Notes: a model not told the origin generated them from the sequence alone. 64,000 bases of DNA from Spirosoma endbachense (GCF_010233585.1 NZ_CP045997.1:7114914-7178913), one strand, 5' to 3'. Counted from the stretch's first letter, positions 42,516-52,270 are shown. Numbers and translations are program-made.

Positions 42516-45500
42516 TTACACATCTACTTTTTCCATAACACTCCGCTGCCCTCTCCGAGAGATGGTATGCGCCCGATGCCGATTGAAGAAGCGATAGATA
42601 ATTGGGAAAATCAGCAATGTCAATATGGTTGCCGTGATCAGCCCACCGATTACAACAATAGCCAGCGGCTTCTGTGTTTCAGAACCAATTCCGGTACTGA
42701 CCGCGGCCGGTAATAAGCCGATAGCAGCCATCATGGCCGTCATCACTACGGGTCGGATACGTGATCGAACACCTTCGGCAACTGCTTCATCTAAACTCAG
42801 ACCCGCCATGAGGTTCTGATTGAAAACCGATATCAGTATAACGCCATTCTGAACGCAGATGCCAAATAGGGCAATGAAGCCGACGCCCGCCGAGATCCCG
42901 AAAATAGTTCCTGTTATGTGCAAGGCCAGAATACCACCAATCAGAGCGAAGGGTACATTCAAGAGGACCAGTGCCGCATCTTTGACGTTACCGAACAGAA
43001 CGAACAGAATGACAAAAATTGCCAGCAGACTAATCGGCACTACCTGACCGAGTCGTTTGGAGGCACGAACCTGGTTCTCGAATTCGCCGGTCCACTCGGC
43101 CTCGTAACCACGGTCAAATTTGACGGCCTGACGTACTTTGCGTTGTGCCTCGGCAATGGTACTACCCAGATCCCGCTCCCGCACTGAGAATTTCACGCCA
43201 ATAAACCGCTTATTTTTGTCACGATAAACAAAGGCCGGACCCGTGAGCGTGCGGATGTCGGCAATCTCCTTCAACGGAATCTTGTTTCCCCGGATTGTGG
43301 GCACCATCAACCGCCCAATGTCCTCTTCATTCTTACGAAAATCGGGTTGGTAACGCACCCGAATATCGAATTTTCGTTCGCCTTCGTAGAGCTGACTCGC
43401 GGTTTTTCCTCCGATCGCCATTTCAATAACCGCTTCGGCATCGCCAACCCGAACACCATAGAATGCCATTTTTTGCTTATCGACATAAATGCTCATTTCA
43501 GGCTGACCAACGTTTCGCAGAATGCCAACATCCTTGACACCGGGCACATCGCGGATGGCCGCAATGACCTGATTCGCATACTTGTCCAGTTCAGCCAGAT
43601 CGTTTCCGAAAATTTTAACCGCATTACTGGCGTTCATACCCGCCACCGCTTCAGCGACATTGTCGATAATCGGTTGCGAATAGTTGTAATTTATCCCCTG
43701 AAAAACCTTCAGTTTAGCATCCATTTCTTCGATGAGCTGATCGGTTGTCAACTGATGGCCGGTCTCCCGTTCAGGCCATTCTTTCTTGGGCTTGAGGTTG
43801 ACCTGCATCTGTACATAGTAAAAACCCGATGGATCAGTGCCATCATTGGAGCGGCCCGTCTGCGACAGAACGCCGTTTACTTCCGGAAAAGCCATTAGCT
43901 TACTCCGTAACGTCCGAACCATTTTAGTTGTCTCGGCCAGTGATGAGCTCATGGGCAATTTAGCTTCTACCCACAACGCCCCTTCGTTCAACTGAGGCAG
44001 AAACTCAGTGCCCAGCAGCGAAGCCGACGCAAACGTAAGGCCCATAAACACCAGCGCCATCAGCATACTCAGCCTGGGATGGCCATAGGTCCAGGTGAAC
44101 CCTCGCATCACAACACGGTTGAAGAAATTAACAATGGGGTTGTTCTTTTCCCGCACATTTTTGTTGAGCAGAATTGAACAGAGAACGGGCACCAGCGTCA
44201 GGGTAAACAGGAGTGCGCCAACTAAAGCAAAACCTAAGGTCCAGGCCAGTGGGCTAAACATTTTGCCTTCAACTTTCTCGAACGAGAAAATGGGCAGTAA
44301 CGCCGTGATAATAATCAGTTTAGAAAAGAAAACAGCCTTGCCCAACTCCGTACCCGTTTTCCGGATCAGCCCCAGTTTGGCAAGCCCGTTAAATTTCGGC
44401 ATCCCAACTTTATGCGCCTTATGATCGAGCACAACGAAAATACCCTCGACCATAACCACGGCCCCATCGATGATGATACCGAAATCGACAGCACCCATCG
44501 ACAGCAGATTGGCCGACATACCCCGCAGGCGTAAACAGACAAAAGCAAACAGCAGTGCCAGCGGAATAATAATACTGACAATGAGGGTAGTACGCCAGTC
44601 GGCCATAAACAGAAAGACGATAACCGTTACGAACAGAATGCCTTCGGCCAGGTTGTGCAATACGGTTTCGGTGCAGTAGGCCATTAGGTTGTCACGGTCG
44701 TAGAAGGTGACCATCTTCACGTCAGATGGCAACACCTTTTCGTTCAACTCCGCAATTTTATCCTTTACCCGTTTGAGCACCTCCGACGGATTTTCGCCCT
44801 TCCGCTGCACAATAATGCCTTCGACCACATCGTCGTTTGTGTCCAGGCCCACCTGCCCCACACGCGGCTGATTCGACTCGACCACCTGCGCCACATCACG
44901 TACGAGAACGGGTAGTTCGCCCTGTTCGTCAACAATAATATTTTCGATGTCGGCAATGTTAGTTAACAGCCCAATGCCCCGTACGACGTATGCCTGCCCA
45001 TTTTTCTCGATGACATCGCCCCCTACGTTGAGGTTGTTCTGAGTAACGGAATTATAGACCTCCGATGGCGTTATGCCATATTTCTGCAATTGCATCGGGT
45101 TAACCATAATCTCGTAGGTCTTTTCCCGGCCGCCAAACGCAACAATATCGGCTACACCCGGCACAGCCCGGAGCTGGCGGTCAATAACCCAGTTTTGAAT
45201 CGTCAGTAGTTCGCGCGTGTCGCGGCTTTTGGATTTCAATGTATAGCGAAAAATCTCGCCTGTGGGTCCATAAGGTGGCTGAATATCAGGCTCTACATTA
45301 TCGGGGAGCGATATAGTACGAAGTTGATTATTGACCTGCTGGCGGGCAAAAAAATCGTCGACGTTATCTTCGAAGATGATTTTCATGACCGACAGGCCAA
45401 ACATGGTTATGGACCTCACATTGGTCTTACGCTGTACCGAATTCATGGCTACCTCGATCGGTACCGTCACAAATCGCTCCACTTCTTCGGCGCTTCGCCC

Positions 45501-45671
45501 GTTCCATTCCGTTACAACAATGATTTGCGTATTTGTAACATCCGGAAAGGCTTCGATGGGTGTATTAAGGTAGCTGTATACCCCCGCTGCGGTCAAAGCG
45601 GCCACCATGAAAAACACAAAAAAGCGGTTTTTCAGCGAAAAACTGAGAATGGATTTTATGAGATTATTCAT
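42516..45671 (-). CDS. Heavy-metal efflux RND transporter, CusA/CzcA type
   Basis: The 1051-residue inner-membrane pump subunit has the N-terminal span (RFFVFFMVAALTAAGVYSYL) and the HME-RND start NTPIEAFPDVTNTQIIV. The motif DFGIIIDGAVVMVEG in membrane helix 4 carries the proton-relay aspartates typical of metal-exporting RND proteins. Large periplasmic loops and a second set of spans (LLAIFVILFVLFG, ALIGGILALHITG) follow. It exports divalent or monovalent metal ions (Cu/Ag or Co/Zn/Cd; not decidable here) through the adaptor and TolC-type channel encoded upstream. Its ATG overlaps the adaptor's stop by one base (TGATG), so the two are coupled. It is the last gene of the operon 48536 to 42516. 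Confidence 0.95.
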   Translation of the reverse strand: MNNLIKSILSFSLKNRFFVFFMVAALTAAGVYSYLNTPIEAFPDVTNTQIIVVTEWNGRSAEEVERFVTVPIEVAMNSVQRKTNVRSITMFGLSVMKIIFEDNVDDFFARQQVNNQLRTISLPDNVEPDIQPPYGPTGEIFRYTLKSKSRDTRELLTIQNWVIDRQLRAVPGVADIVAFGGREKTYEIMVNPMQLQKYGITPSEVYNSVTQNNLNVGGDVIEKNGQAYVVRGIGLLTNIADIENIIVDEQGELPVLVRDVAQVVESNQPRVGQVGLDTNDDVVEGIIVQRKGENPSEVLKRVKDKIAELNEKVLPSDVKMVTFYDRDNLMAYCTETVLHNLAEGILFVTVIVFLFMADWRTTLIVSIIIPLALLFAFVCLRLRGMSANLLSMGAVDFGIIIDGAVVMVEGIFVVLDHKAHKVGMPKFNGLAKLGLIRKTGTELGKAVFFSKLIIITALLPIFSFEKVEGKMFSPLAWTLGFALVGALLFTLTLVPVLCSILLNKNVREKNNPIVNFFNRVVMRGFTWTYGHPRLSMLMALVFMGLTFASASLLGTEFLPQLNEGALWVEAKLPMSSSLAETTKMVRTLRSKLMAFPEVNGVLSQTGRSNDGTDPSGFYYVQMQVNLKPKKEWPERETGHQLTTDQLIEEMDAKLKVFQGINYNYSQPIIDNVAEAVAGMNASNAVKIFGNDLAELDKYANQVIAAIRDVPGVKDVGILRNVGQPEMSIYVDKQKMAFYGVRVGDAEAVIEMAIGGKTASQLYEGERKFDIRVRYQPDFRKNEEDIGRLMVPTIRGNKIPLKEIADIRTLTGPAFVYRDKNKRFIGVKFSVRERDLGSTIAEAQRKVRQAVKFDRGYEAEWTGEFENQVRASKRLGQVVPISLLAIFVILFVLFGNVKDAALVLLNVPFALIGGILALHITGTIFGISAGVGFIALFGICVQNGVILISVFNQNLMAGLSLDEAVAEGVRSRIRPVVMTAMMAAIGLLPAAVSTGIGSETQKPLAIVVIGGLITATILTLLIFPIIYRFFNRHRAHTISRRGQRSVMEKVDV

Positions 45672-46768
45672 CAGTCGTTAAGGGCGTCATAAATGAGTAA
45701 CTGCGATTGAGTTATTACCTTTTCACCGGGCTTTAGTCCACTGCGGATATAGGCAACATCGCCCAGTGAACGGTGAACCTGCACTTCGCGGGTATCGATA
45801 TGCTGTCGGTCGTGGAAAACCATCACGAACTGTTTGCTCTTGTCAAAAATCAGCGCTTTGGCCGGAATGGTAGGCATGCTGCCGCCATCGTCAAATGCCA
45901 GAACAACGCTGGCATTCATACCGGGTTTGAGCAACATCTTTTCGTTGGCGAGCCGGATGCGTACCTGCATGGTTTTAGTGGTTTGATCCAGTACGTTATA
46001 CACTTTATTGACCGTTCCGTGAAATATACGATCGGGGTAAGAAAGCGTCTGAATCTGAGCGGGTAAACCGATCTTCACCCGGCCAATGTCGGATTCATTT
46101 ACGTTGGCCAACACCCAGATCTCATTCAGTTGCGAAATGGTGAACACAGCATTCGCATCGTCGGAGCGAAGCTGCGTACCCTGGTTTATATTTTTTTCGA
46201 GCACATAGCCCGAAATCGGTGCTTTTACCAGGGCAACCGATTGCTGATCAGCGCCATAAATCTGGAGTACTTCTTTCAGGCGGGTCAATTCTGCTTCTTC
46301 CCGTTCAACCTCCCGGCGGGCCGCTAACACATCCCGCTCCGAGCTCAATTTGTCGGCATACATCTCTTTAGCGACTTGAAGATTTTTCTCCGCCAACCGC
46401 AGCTCAGCCTGAGCCTGCACTAACTGGCTATTGTAGCCAGCTACCTCGCTCGACTGAATGACGGCCAGCGTCTGACCTTTCTGAACATAATCGCCCAGTT
46501 CGACACGAACATCGCGGACATTACCACCAACCAACGGAAACACTTTAATGACGCGATTCTCGTCGGGCACAATCCGGCCAATCAGTCGGAGTTGACTACG
46601 GACGGGCTGCACCACCACGACCTCGGTACTAACCCGACTTAACATAGTGTCGGTCAGGGCAAAGGCGTCTTTCTTTCCCTCGACTTCGTCGGCGGTTTTC
46701 GCTTCCTTCGAGCAGGCAGCCATCAGGGCCAATAGCCCGGCGCAACCAATTAACTTGATGAGATTCAT
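45671..46768 (-). CDS. RND efflux periplasmic adaptor subunit (CusB/CzcB type)
   Basis: The protein has 365 residues. The signal peptide ends in a lipobox (LLALMAAC), so it is a lipid-anchored membrane-fusion protein. It has the beta-barrel/lipoyl/hairpin plan: VFPLVGGNVRDVRVELGDYVQKGQTLAVIQSSEV (first half of the lipoyl domain), a coiled-coil hairpin (LRLAEKNLQVAKEMYADKLSSERDVLAARREVEREEAEL), VKAPISGYVLEKNINQG (second half), and a barrel with LRPGMNASVVL-like LKPGMNASVVL. It links the CusA-type pump to the TolC-type channel and may collect metal from the periplasm. It starts 9 bp after the TolC gene's stop. Confidence 0.93.
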   Translation of the reverse strand: MNLIKLIGCAGLLALMAACSKEAKTADEVEGKKDAFALTDTMLSRVSTEVVVVQPVRSQLRLIGRIVPDENRVIKVFPLVGGNVRDVRVELGDYVQKGQTLAVIQSSEVAGYNSQLVQAQAELRLAEKNLQVAKEMYADKLSSERDVLAARREVEREEAELTRLKEVLQIYGADQQSVALVKAPISGYVLEKNINQGTQLRSDDANAVFTISQLNEIWVLANVNESDIGRVKIGLPAQIQTLSYPDRIFHGTVNKVYNVLDQTTKTMQVRIRLANEKMLLKPGMNASVVLAFDDGGSMPTIPAKALIFDKSKQFVMVFHDRQHIDTREVQVHRSLGDVAYIRSGLKPGEKVITQSQLLIYDALND

Positions 46769-46777
46769 GCTGATTTT

Positions 46778-48028
46778 TTACTTAAACAGGTCAATACCGA
46801 CTGTGAAGTTGAGTTGTTCGTAGGCGTTAATCCGATCAGCATTCAGCCGATTGAGTTGCTGCACGTTTTCCAGGTAGGTTTCAAAAAGATCCACAAACTC
46901 GATGAGCGACAGATTGCCCCGTTCGAAGTTGCGCAATACCCCCAGGTTTAAATCATCGAATTGCGCCGAAAAACTGGGATCGATTGCCTGATAAGCAGCT
47001 TCGGTTTGCCGAATTCGCTGCAAAGCGGCCTGCACTTCATTTTCAACCGCCACGCGCGCGTTGCGCTGAACCAGACGCTGGTAGTCGGCCTGTGCCCGCG
47101 CTGAACGAATGTTGCCCTGGTTCTTATTCAGAACGGGCAAGTCCATGCTTACCGTTACAGCGGTGTAATTGGGCGTATAGCTGGCGTTTTGATCGTATAG
47201 GCCCCCTACCCGGATATCGGGCGTGGCCAGTGCCTTCTGCAAAGCGATGTTTGCATCGGCCTGCCGCACCAGCGTTTCGGCCCCACGCAGATCGGGTCGG
47301 TTATCGAAAGCCGCGTTAACAGCCTGATCCAATGGCGGTAACGCCGTTTTGTACCGATTCAGGTCGGCCTCCGATGTTAGAGGTCGGATTACGGCTGTTG
47401 TTTGCAACAACGTTCGTAAATCCCGCTGATGCTCCGTTAACTGATTTTGCAGATCCAACTGATCATTATTAAGCTGCAACAGGAGCGCTTTAAGCCTGAC
47501 TAATTCCCTCAGGGCTACATTATTGCGGTTATACTGCCGTTCAAACGCCCGAATTGTTTCCGTCAATCGTGCTCGCTGATTGATGTATTCCCGAAGTGTA
47601 TTCTGCGTAAAATAGACATCGTAAAACCGGCTTCGCAGCTCAAATCGAAGTGTTCGGAGCAGATCGGTGAATTGTAGTTCCGTGAGCCGGGCCTGTTCGG
47701 TAGCAACGGCAACCCGTTTATTCCGCTTACCCGCCAGCAGAATTGTTTGCTGAATGGAAAATGCCTTCTGCCCCTGGCCACCCACATCTAGCGGTCGATG
47801 CAGGGCTGGGTTGTAGGCATTTAACTCAACATTGACCGTCGGATTATCCAGCAGCCGGGCCTGAATAACCTGTGCCTGAGTTGCCTCAATCTGATAGCGA
47901 CCGGCCAGCGCTAATAAATTTCGCTGCAAAAACACGCTGTCGGCCTGGCGTAGGCTAACAGACAACGTGTCCTGAGCCTGGGCGGTGGTGCCTAACAACA
48001 CCACCGCCCAGACTATATAATTAGTCAT
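46778..48028 (-). CDS. TolC-family outer-membrane efflux protein
   Basis: The protein has 416 residues from ATG 48028, which begins a good signal peptide (MTNYIVWAVVLLGTTAQAQ); the GTG at 48091 would add an unlikely tail. It shows the duplicated helical-hairpin plan of TolC channels: LRQADSVFLQRNLLALAGRYQIEATQAQVIQARLLDNPTVNVELN in the first half and ALPPLDQAVNAAFDNRPDLRGAETLVRQADANIALQKALATPDI in the second. The VSMDLPVLNKNQGNIRSARAQ motif is typical of CusC/CzcC relatives. It forms the outer-membrane exit of the metal efflux complex with the two genes behind it. Confidence 0.93.
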   Translation of the reverse strand: MTNYIVWAVVLLGTTAQAQDTLSVSLRQADSVFLQRNLLALAGRYQIEATQAQVIQARLLDNPTVNVELNAYNPALHRPLDVGGQGQKAFSIQQTILLAGKRNKRVAVATEQARLTELQFTDLLRTLRFELRSRFYDVYFTQNTLREYINQRARLTETIRAFERQYNRNNVALRELVRLKALLLQLNNDQLDLQNQLTEHQRDLRTLLQTTAVIRPLTSEADLNRYKTALPPLDQAVNAAFDNRPDLRGAETLVRQADANIALQKALATPDIRVGGLYDQNASYTPNYTAVTVSMDLPVLNKNQGNIRSARAQADYQRLVQRNARVAVENEVQAALQRIRQTEAAYQAIDPSFSAQFDDLNLGVLRNFERGNLSLIEFVDLFETYLENVQQLNRLNADRINAYEQLNFTVGIDLFK

Positions 48029-48131
48029 AGGAGAAACAATAGGATAATAGAATACAAGAAATGCGCGGGTGACAAGCCGGGTGGCCTTCACGTTGCGGCT
48101 GAGCCGCTATAAACACAAGGCGAGTTGACGC

Positions 48132-48536
48132 TTATCCTAAACGGGGTGGAGGAGCATTAATTTCCTGAGCACAAGATAGGTATGGCAGCGAAAGAAAGAG
48201 AAATTTAACCGAATCAGCCTGCGCTACAGATTTAGATGGCAACACCATAAACAGAAGTCGCTGCGGCAGGGAGAGCTTAATGTGTATTTTAGAGACAGCA
48301 TCGCCTGTATCCGGCTCATCGTGCTCAGGAACGGCATCATCGATACCTAATACATGTTCGAGGACCCACTCACTGATACTTTCTATTTCATTGAACGTCA
48401 AATCTTCCTGGATTACTCCCGTCGCCGAAACATAGATATGCTGATCAGGCGCATCTACACTTAGGTTGATCACGTGGAGCGCCATCAGCATATAAAACAG
48501 CCGTTGAAGCCAGAAAAAGATGCGTTTGCGTTGCAT
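48132..48536 (-). CDS. Small protein leading the metal efflux operon
   Basis: I take ATG 48536 (MQRKRIFFWLQRLFYMLMALHVINLSVDAP), 134 residues; an in-frame start at 48581 is less likely. The N-terminus holds one hydrophobic segment, and a middle part is strongly acidic (VLGIDDAVPEHDEPDTGDAV). No family is recognised by name, though small proteins of this kind are common in front of TolC-CusBA operons of Bacteroidota as far as I remember. The acidic/His stretch could bind metal ions. TATCTTTA (48552-48559, minus strand) is one base off the -7 consensus and would be the operon promoter. 103 bp separate it from the TolC-type gene. Confidence 0.7.
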   Translation of the reverse strand: MQRKRIFFWLQRLFYMLMALHVINLSVDAPDQHIYVSATGVIQEDLTFNEIESISEWVLEHVLGIDDAVPEHDEPDTGDAVSKIHIKLSLPQRLLFMVLPSKSVAQADSVKFLFLSLPYLSCAQEINAPPPRLG

Positions 48537-48762
48537 AGGGTTTATTGTCCCTAAAGATACGCAATGTACGTAGTTACTCAATCTCTAAACTGCTCAGTAG
48601 GCTACCCGAAAATTTGGATACACAACAGATTTGTAATGACCAGATGCCAGAACAGACTCGTTTTTAATCTGAAATGGTTCGGGTTTGACCTTCAAGAAGA
48701 TAGCTGGATGTGCACTGTTGCGCGTTATAGACGGCATTACACTCCCTGCGAAAGTCCTAAAA

Positions 48763-49638
48763 TCAGGTTACCGCAAAAATCTTTGCCAGCAGCCGCGACA
48801 GGGGCAATAAGCAAAATACCAGCATCGCCAATGGGAATGAGGCAAAAGCTGCGACCCAGGCCGCGTTCATGACAATCAGCGAAAGCACCCCGGCCCGCAC
48901 AGCCATACCAATATTCTGCCCTACCGGCTCCCGAACGGCCCGCCAGAGTGGTGGGAAAATATAATACCCGAATAAAATCAGAAAGGGAAGCGCTGTCCCC
49001 AGCTGCTGCTGCTGCTGGGCGAGTGCCGCTACACAGCCAATCACCAGCGCATATAGCAGACCTGCTACCCGCAGCGTTGTTACACTACCGCCATGAACCT
49101 CGCCCCGACTAATCATGGTAATAGCGGCTATATAAGCAATCGGCACTAAACCAATCCAGGCCCAAGGCAAAACCTGCTCAGGAATAATGCTCACACCCAA
49201 AAGTAGATTCATTCCCCGACAAAGGCCCATATTGACCGGCCCCAGCCAATCATGATGCTTACCGAACCGGTCATAAACAAGCGAGGCAACGGCAATGCCA
49301 ATGGCCAGTAATCCGGCCGTTTGATTCACTAAAAATGAGGCAGCGATCCCGACTATCAACAGAACTGCACCTAATAAAGTAGCGGTACTCTTGCTGACTA
49401 CCCCACTCGGAATTGCGCGCTCGGGTCGCTCGATAGCATCTAATTCGGCGTCGAACACATCGTTAAAAACAACCCCACCGCCATACAAACAAACGGTGGC
49501 TAAAGCGAGCCAGCCGACTGGAGCCGGAGCCGGATTCTGAACGAGAAAATAACCCGCAATGGCCATACCAGCCAGCACGTCGGCAATGGCCGTAACGAGA
49601 TTGGCAGGACGAGTGAGGGATAGTAGTGCTTTTAACAT
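48763..49638 (-). CDS. eboC: EboC, UbiA-type membrane prenyltransferase
   Basis: The protein has 291 residues from ATG 49638 (MLKALLSLTRPANLVTAIADVLAG); the longer frame to 49707 would translate the low-complexity spacer. It has eight to nine membrane spans and the UbiA metal/diphosphate motif NDVFDAELDAIERPERAIPSG; the second Asp-rich loop is weak (YDRFGKHHDWLGPVNMGLCR). It matches the EboC group, UbiA-like proteins encoded in ebo clusters of cyanobacteria, algae plastids and Bacteroidota, which have been linked to export of metabolites to the cell envelope. eboB lies directly upstream (72 bp). The usual downstream eboD-F genes are missing here. Confidence 0.85.
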   Translation of the reverse strand: MLKALLSLTRPANLVTAIADVLAGMAIAGYFLVQNPAPAPVGWLALATVCLYGGGVVFNDVFDAELDAIERPERAIPSGVVSKSTATLLGAVLLIVGIAASFLVNQTAGLLAIGIAVASLVYDRFGKHHDWLGPVNMGLCRGMNLLLGVSIIPEQVLPWAWIGLVPIAYIAAITMISRGEVHGGSVTTLRVAGLLYALVIGCVAALAQQQQQLGTALPFLILFGYYIFPPLWRAVREPVGQNIGMAVRAGVLSLIVMNAAWVAAFASFPLAMLVFCLLPLSRLLAKIFAVT

Positions 49639-49645
49639 AGTGAAA

Positions 49646-49709
49646 GAATGAACGAGCGAAAGAGTGAATTTTAACGATCTTATTCGCTCATTCACCCATT
49701 CGTTCATTC
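49646..49709. repeat. Low-complexity inverted repeat between eboB and eboC
   Basis: The spacer is built from variations of GAATGAACGAGCGAA and its complement: 49646-49655 pairs with 49700-49709, and 49654-49660 with 49683-49689. It fills the gap between the two genes. It may stabilise or process the mRNA; the pattern of repeated ATTCA/TGAAT units suggests slippage growth. Confidence 0.5.
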
Positions 49710-49710
49710 A

Positions 49711-50643
49711 CTATTTAATGATCGTTGATTCTTTATCTACTCGCGGTGCCTGACCGCCACGCAGCACCGAACTGCCGTTATAACGCTGGCTCTGGTCGAT
49801 ACCCTTCGGTTGCATCAGTTCATCGAGGCTAAGCTGGCCACTTTGTGCGAAGGCGGTCACAGCATTCGTAAACGTCACAAGCTTGATTGCCTCGTCCGAA
49901 ATACCACTTTGTTTCATCAAAGCGGCCGTTTTGGGTACTGCCAATGGATCGCTGATACCCCAATCAGCAGCCGAGTTAATCATAATTCGTTCCGGACCAT
50001 ATTGCTTCACAATTTCGACCATGCGCTCATTCCCCATTTTGGTGAATGGGTAAATGGTGAATCCCGCCCAGAACCCCCGGTCCAGTACTTCACGAACGGT
50101 TTCTTCATTGTTATGGTCCACAATCACCATTCCAGGTTCCAGGCCATGTTCGATGGCAATATCCATGCTTCGGCTGGTTCCCTGTTTTTTGTCGCGATGC
50201 GGGGTGTGAATCTGAACAGGCAACCCTGCTTCTTTCGCCAGATCCAGTTGCGCACGATAGTATTTATCCTCCGCAGCGGTCTGATCATCAAAGCCGATTT
50301 CGCCCACACCCACTACGCCTTCCTTATAGATGAATAATGGCAGAATTTCCATAACCTGTTCAGCCAATTCTTCCTGATTGGCTTCTTTCGAATTCAGGCC
50401 GATCGTGCAATAATGGCGAATTCCGAACTGCGATGCCCGAAAACGCTCCCACCCAACCAGACTCGCGAAATAATCCCGGAACGAGTCGACACCCGTACGG
50501 GGCTGACCCAGCCAGAAAGCAGGCTCAATCATTGCTACCACACCTGCATCGGCCATAGCCTGATAATCATCGGTGGTACGGGAGGTCATGTGAACGTGCA
50601 TATCGAAGAATGACATGCCACGAATGGAATCCATAAAACTCAT
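49711..50643 (-). CDS. eboB: EboB, TatD-like metal-dependent hydrolase
   Basis: The protein has 310 residues; ATG 50616 (MSFFDMHVHMTSRTTDDYQ) is an alternative start close to the first motif. It shows the TIM-barrel amidohydrolase/TatD ligands: FDMHVHM (HxH), GVGEIGFD (Glu), VQIHTPH (His), VIVDHNNEE (His) and the late Asp in NSAADWGISD. The segment MIEPAFWLGQPRTG is characteristic of the EboB group. Its reaction in the ebo pathway is not known. It precedes eboC on the same strand, while eboA lies 1.6 kb upstream, separated by two opposite-strand genes. Confidence 0.85.
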   Translation of the reverse strand: MSFMDSIRGMSFFDMHVHMTSRTTDDYQAMADAGVVAMIEPAFWLGQPRTGVDSFRDYFASLVGWERFRASQFGIRHYCTIGLNSKEANQEELAEQVMEILPLFIYKEGVVGVGEIGFDDQTAAEDKYYRAQLDLAKEAGLPVQIHTPHRDKKQGTSRSMDIAIEHGLEPGMVIVDHNNEETVREVLDRGFWAGFTIYPFTKMGNERMVEIVKQYGPERIMINSAADWGISDPLAVPKTAALMKQSGISDEAIKLVTFTNAVTAFAQSGQLSLDELMQPKGIDQSQRYNGSSVLRGGQAPRVDKESTIIK

Positions 50644-50870
50644 GAGTAAATCGGTAGTAAGGGTATTTTAGTAAAACCCTGATTGACGGGCAAAGTTCCG
50701 TAAAAATCCGGCTTGATCACGCACGAATTTTTATCCACATTTTAATCCTTTTTTTGCAAACCCTTAATTAGTCCATTCGTTTTATAGAGAGTTACCGAAT
50801 TCTCGCACAAATCTCGATCATCCATGAATCCTGATTCGTTCGAAAATCGGCCTAATCAACAAATACAATT

Positions 50871-51545
50871 ATGGTAACGCTTCAACAGCTAAGAAAAGGG
50901 AAATGGGGCATTTACACCGTTCTGCTCCTGACCATTGCCGGTGGCCTGACTGCCTGCAAAGAAAATGCGGTGAATGATTTAAGTCCGGCCGACAGCCCGG
51001 TTTACATCACAAACTACGATCGCTCGGTTAATTTTAGTCAATACAAAACGTTCAGCCTGCCCGACTCGGTAGTCATTGAATCAAATTCAGGCTATCAGCC
51101 TTCTCTGGGGCCGCTTGAAAGCCGCTTTGTATCGAATGTAGCCAATGCCCTAACAGGCAAGGGATTTCAGCGGGTCACGAAGGGCGAAAGTGCCGATCTG
51201 GGGGTAGCTGTTATTCGGGTCAATAACCTCTACACGGGTGTTGGCGTTGATCCTTATGGCTATTATGGCGGCTATTGGGGAAGTGGATTTGGCGGTCTGG
51301 GTGGGTTTGGTGGTTACTATCCGTATTACCCTAGCTATTATACGTATCAGGTAGCCGATCAATACTGGGAAATTCAGATTGTTGACCTCAAAAACCGGCC
51401 AGCAACCAGCCCCGGCACCGAACCCCAACTGACCGTTATTTATGACGCGACCGTACGTGGGGCCGACATTCCGGATCAGCAAGCCGTCGATACGGCCACC
51501 AAGGCCATTTTTAACCAATCGCCTTATTTACAGGCAGCCAACTAA
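50871..51545 (+). CDS. DUF4136 lipoprotein
   Basis: The protein has 224 residues. A lipoprotein signal ends at LLTIAGGLTAC. The DUF4136 pattern is clear: DRSVNFSQYKTFSLPDS near the N-terminus, IANALTGKGFQRV-like FVSNVANALTGKGFQRV, SADLGVAVIRV, and a late IVDLKNRP...YDATVRG segment. A Gly/Tyr-rich insert (GYYGGYWGSGFGGLGGFGGY) sits in the middle, at ~residues 126-158. Function unknown; probably periplasmic or outer-membrane bound. It forms a two-gene operon with the beta-barrel gene 6 bp downstream and separates eboB from eboA. Confidence 0.88.
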   Translation: MVTLQQLRKGKWGIYTVLLLTIAGGLTACKENAVNDLSPADSPVYITNYDRSVNFSQYKTFSLPDSVVIESNSGYQPSLGPLESRFVSNVANALTGKGFQRVTKGESADLGVAVIRVNNLYTGVGVDPYGYYGGYWGSGFGGLGGFGGYYPYYPSYYTYQVADQYWEIQIVDLKNRPATSPGTEPQLTVIYDATVRGADIPDQQAVDTATKAIFNQSPYLQAAN

Positions 51546-51551
51546 GAAATC

Positions 51552-52223
51552 ATGAAACCGATCCTAGCATTAATTGCCCTCATGGCGCTGACTACAGCCG
51601 CCTGGGCACAGGATAATCGCGATGAATACGCAAACGCATTTCCGTCGCCTTTTCAGGAGTATGTAACGTTCAATATTTCGGCACGTTACGGTGTCTCGCT
51701 TCCGATGGGCGGGCAAAAAGGGTATATCGACCGGACGTCTCCCACCAATTTTGCCCTTGAGGGCGAATGGCTGTTCCCTCAGCGGTTTTCGCTGGGTATA
51801 AAAACCGGCTATCAGTACACGCAGCAACGACTGGGTCGCCAGGTTATCAGTTATTCGTCCGACAATAGTGGGCAGGATATCTCGGCGGTTCAAACCCGAA
51901 CCTTATCGATCATTCCGGCAATGGCTTCGCTTTCTTATTACTTTGCCGATAACACCGCTGCGATCAGGCCGTATGTTCAGTTTGCCGGAGGTGGCGCTTT
52001 TGTGGATTATACGAACTATTTCGGTACGCTGGCCGATCAGAAATCGGGCTTTAAAGGAGCCATTGCCCCCGCTATCGGGCTGAAATATTACGGCAAACGC
52101 GAACAGGGTCTGGGGGCCGAAATTCAGGCTCAGTATCAAAATGTGTTCTTCAATTACGACCAGTTGAAAAACAGTAGTCCATCACTAATGCTATCGCTAG
52201 GAATTTCGTATCGCTGGTATTAG
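51552..52223 (+). CDS. Small outer-membrane beta-barrel protein
   Basis: The protein has 223 residues with a signal peptide (MKPILALIALMALTTAAWAQ). The rest alternates as amphipathic strands (FSLGIKTGYQYTQQRLG; IIPAMASLSYYFADNTAAIRPYVQFAGGGAFV; LMLSLGISYRWY) and ends in an aromatic residue, as usual for BamA-inserted barrels. It is an OmpX/OmpW-sized porin-like protein of 8-10 strands. The start is 6 bp after the DUF4136 gene, so both are cotranscribed and may act together in the outer membrane. Confidence 0.88.
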   Translation: MKPILALIALMALTTAAWAQDNRDEYANAFPSPFQEYVTFNISARYGVSLPMGGQKGYIDRTSPTNFALEGEWLFPQRFSLGIKTGYQYTQQRLGRQVISYSSDNSGQDISAVQTRTLSIIPAMASLSYYFADNTAAIRPYVQFAGGGAFVDYTNYFGTLADQKSGFKGAIAPAIGLKYYGKREQGLGAEIQAQYQNVFFNYDQLKNSSPSLMLSLGISYRWY

Positions 52224-52270
52224 CATACGGTTTACGGTGGGTTAACCCCATCTACCCGTATACTGTTTTT

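Noticed and set aside
43347..43898. 183-codon + strand frame inside the RND pump gene
   Set aside because: It is antisense to a clearly conserved CusA/CzcA region; a shadow of the codon bias of the real gene.
49810..50337. 175-codon + strand frame inside eboB
   Set aside because: Antisense to conserved TatD motifs; no domain, no promoter.
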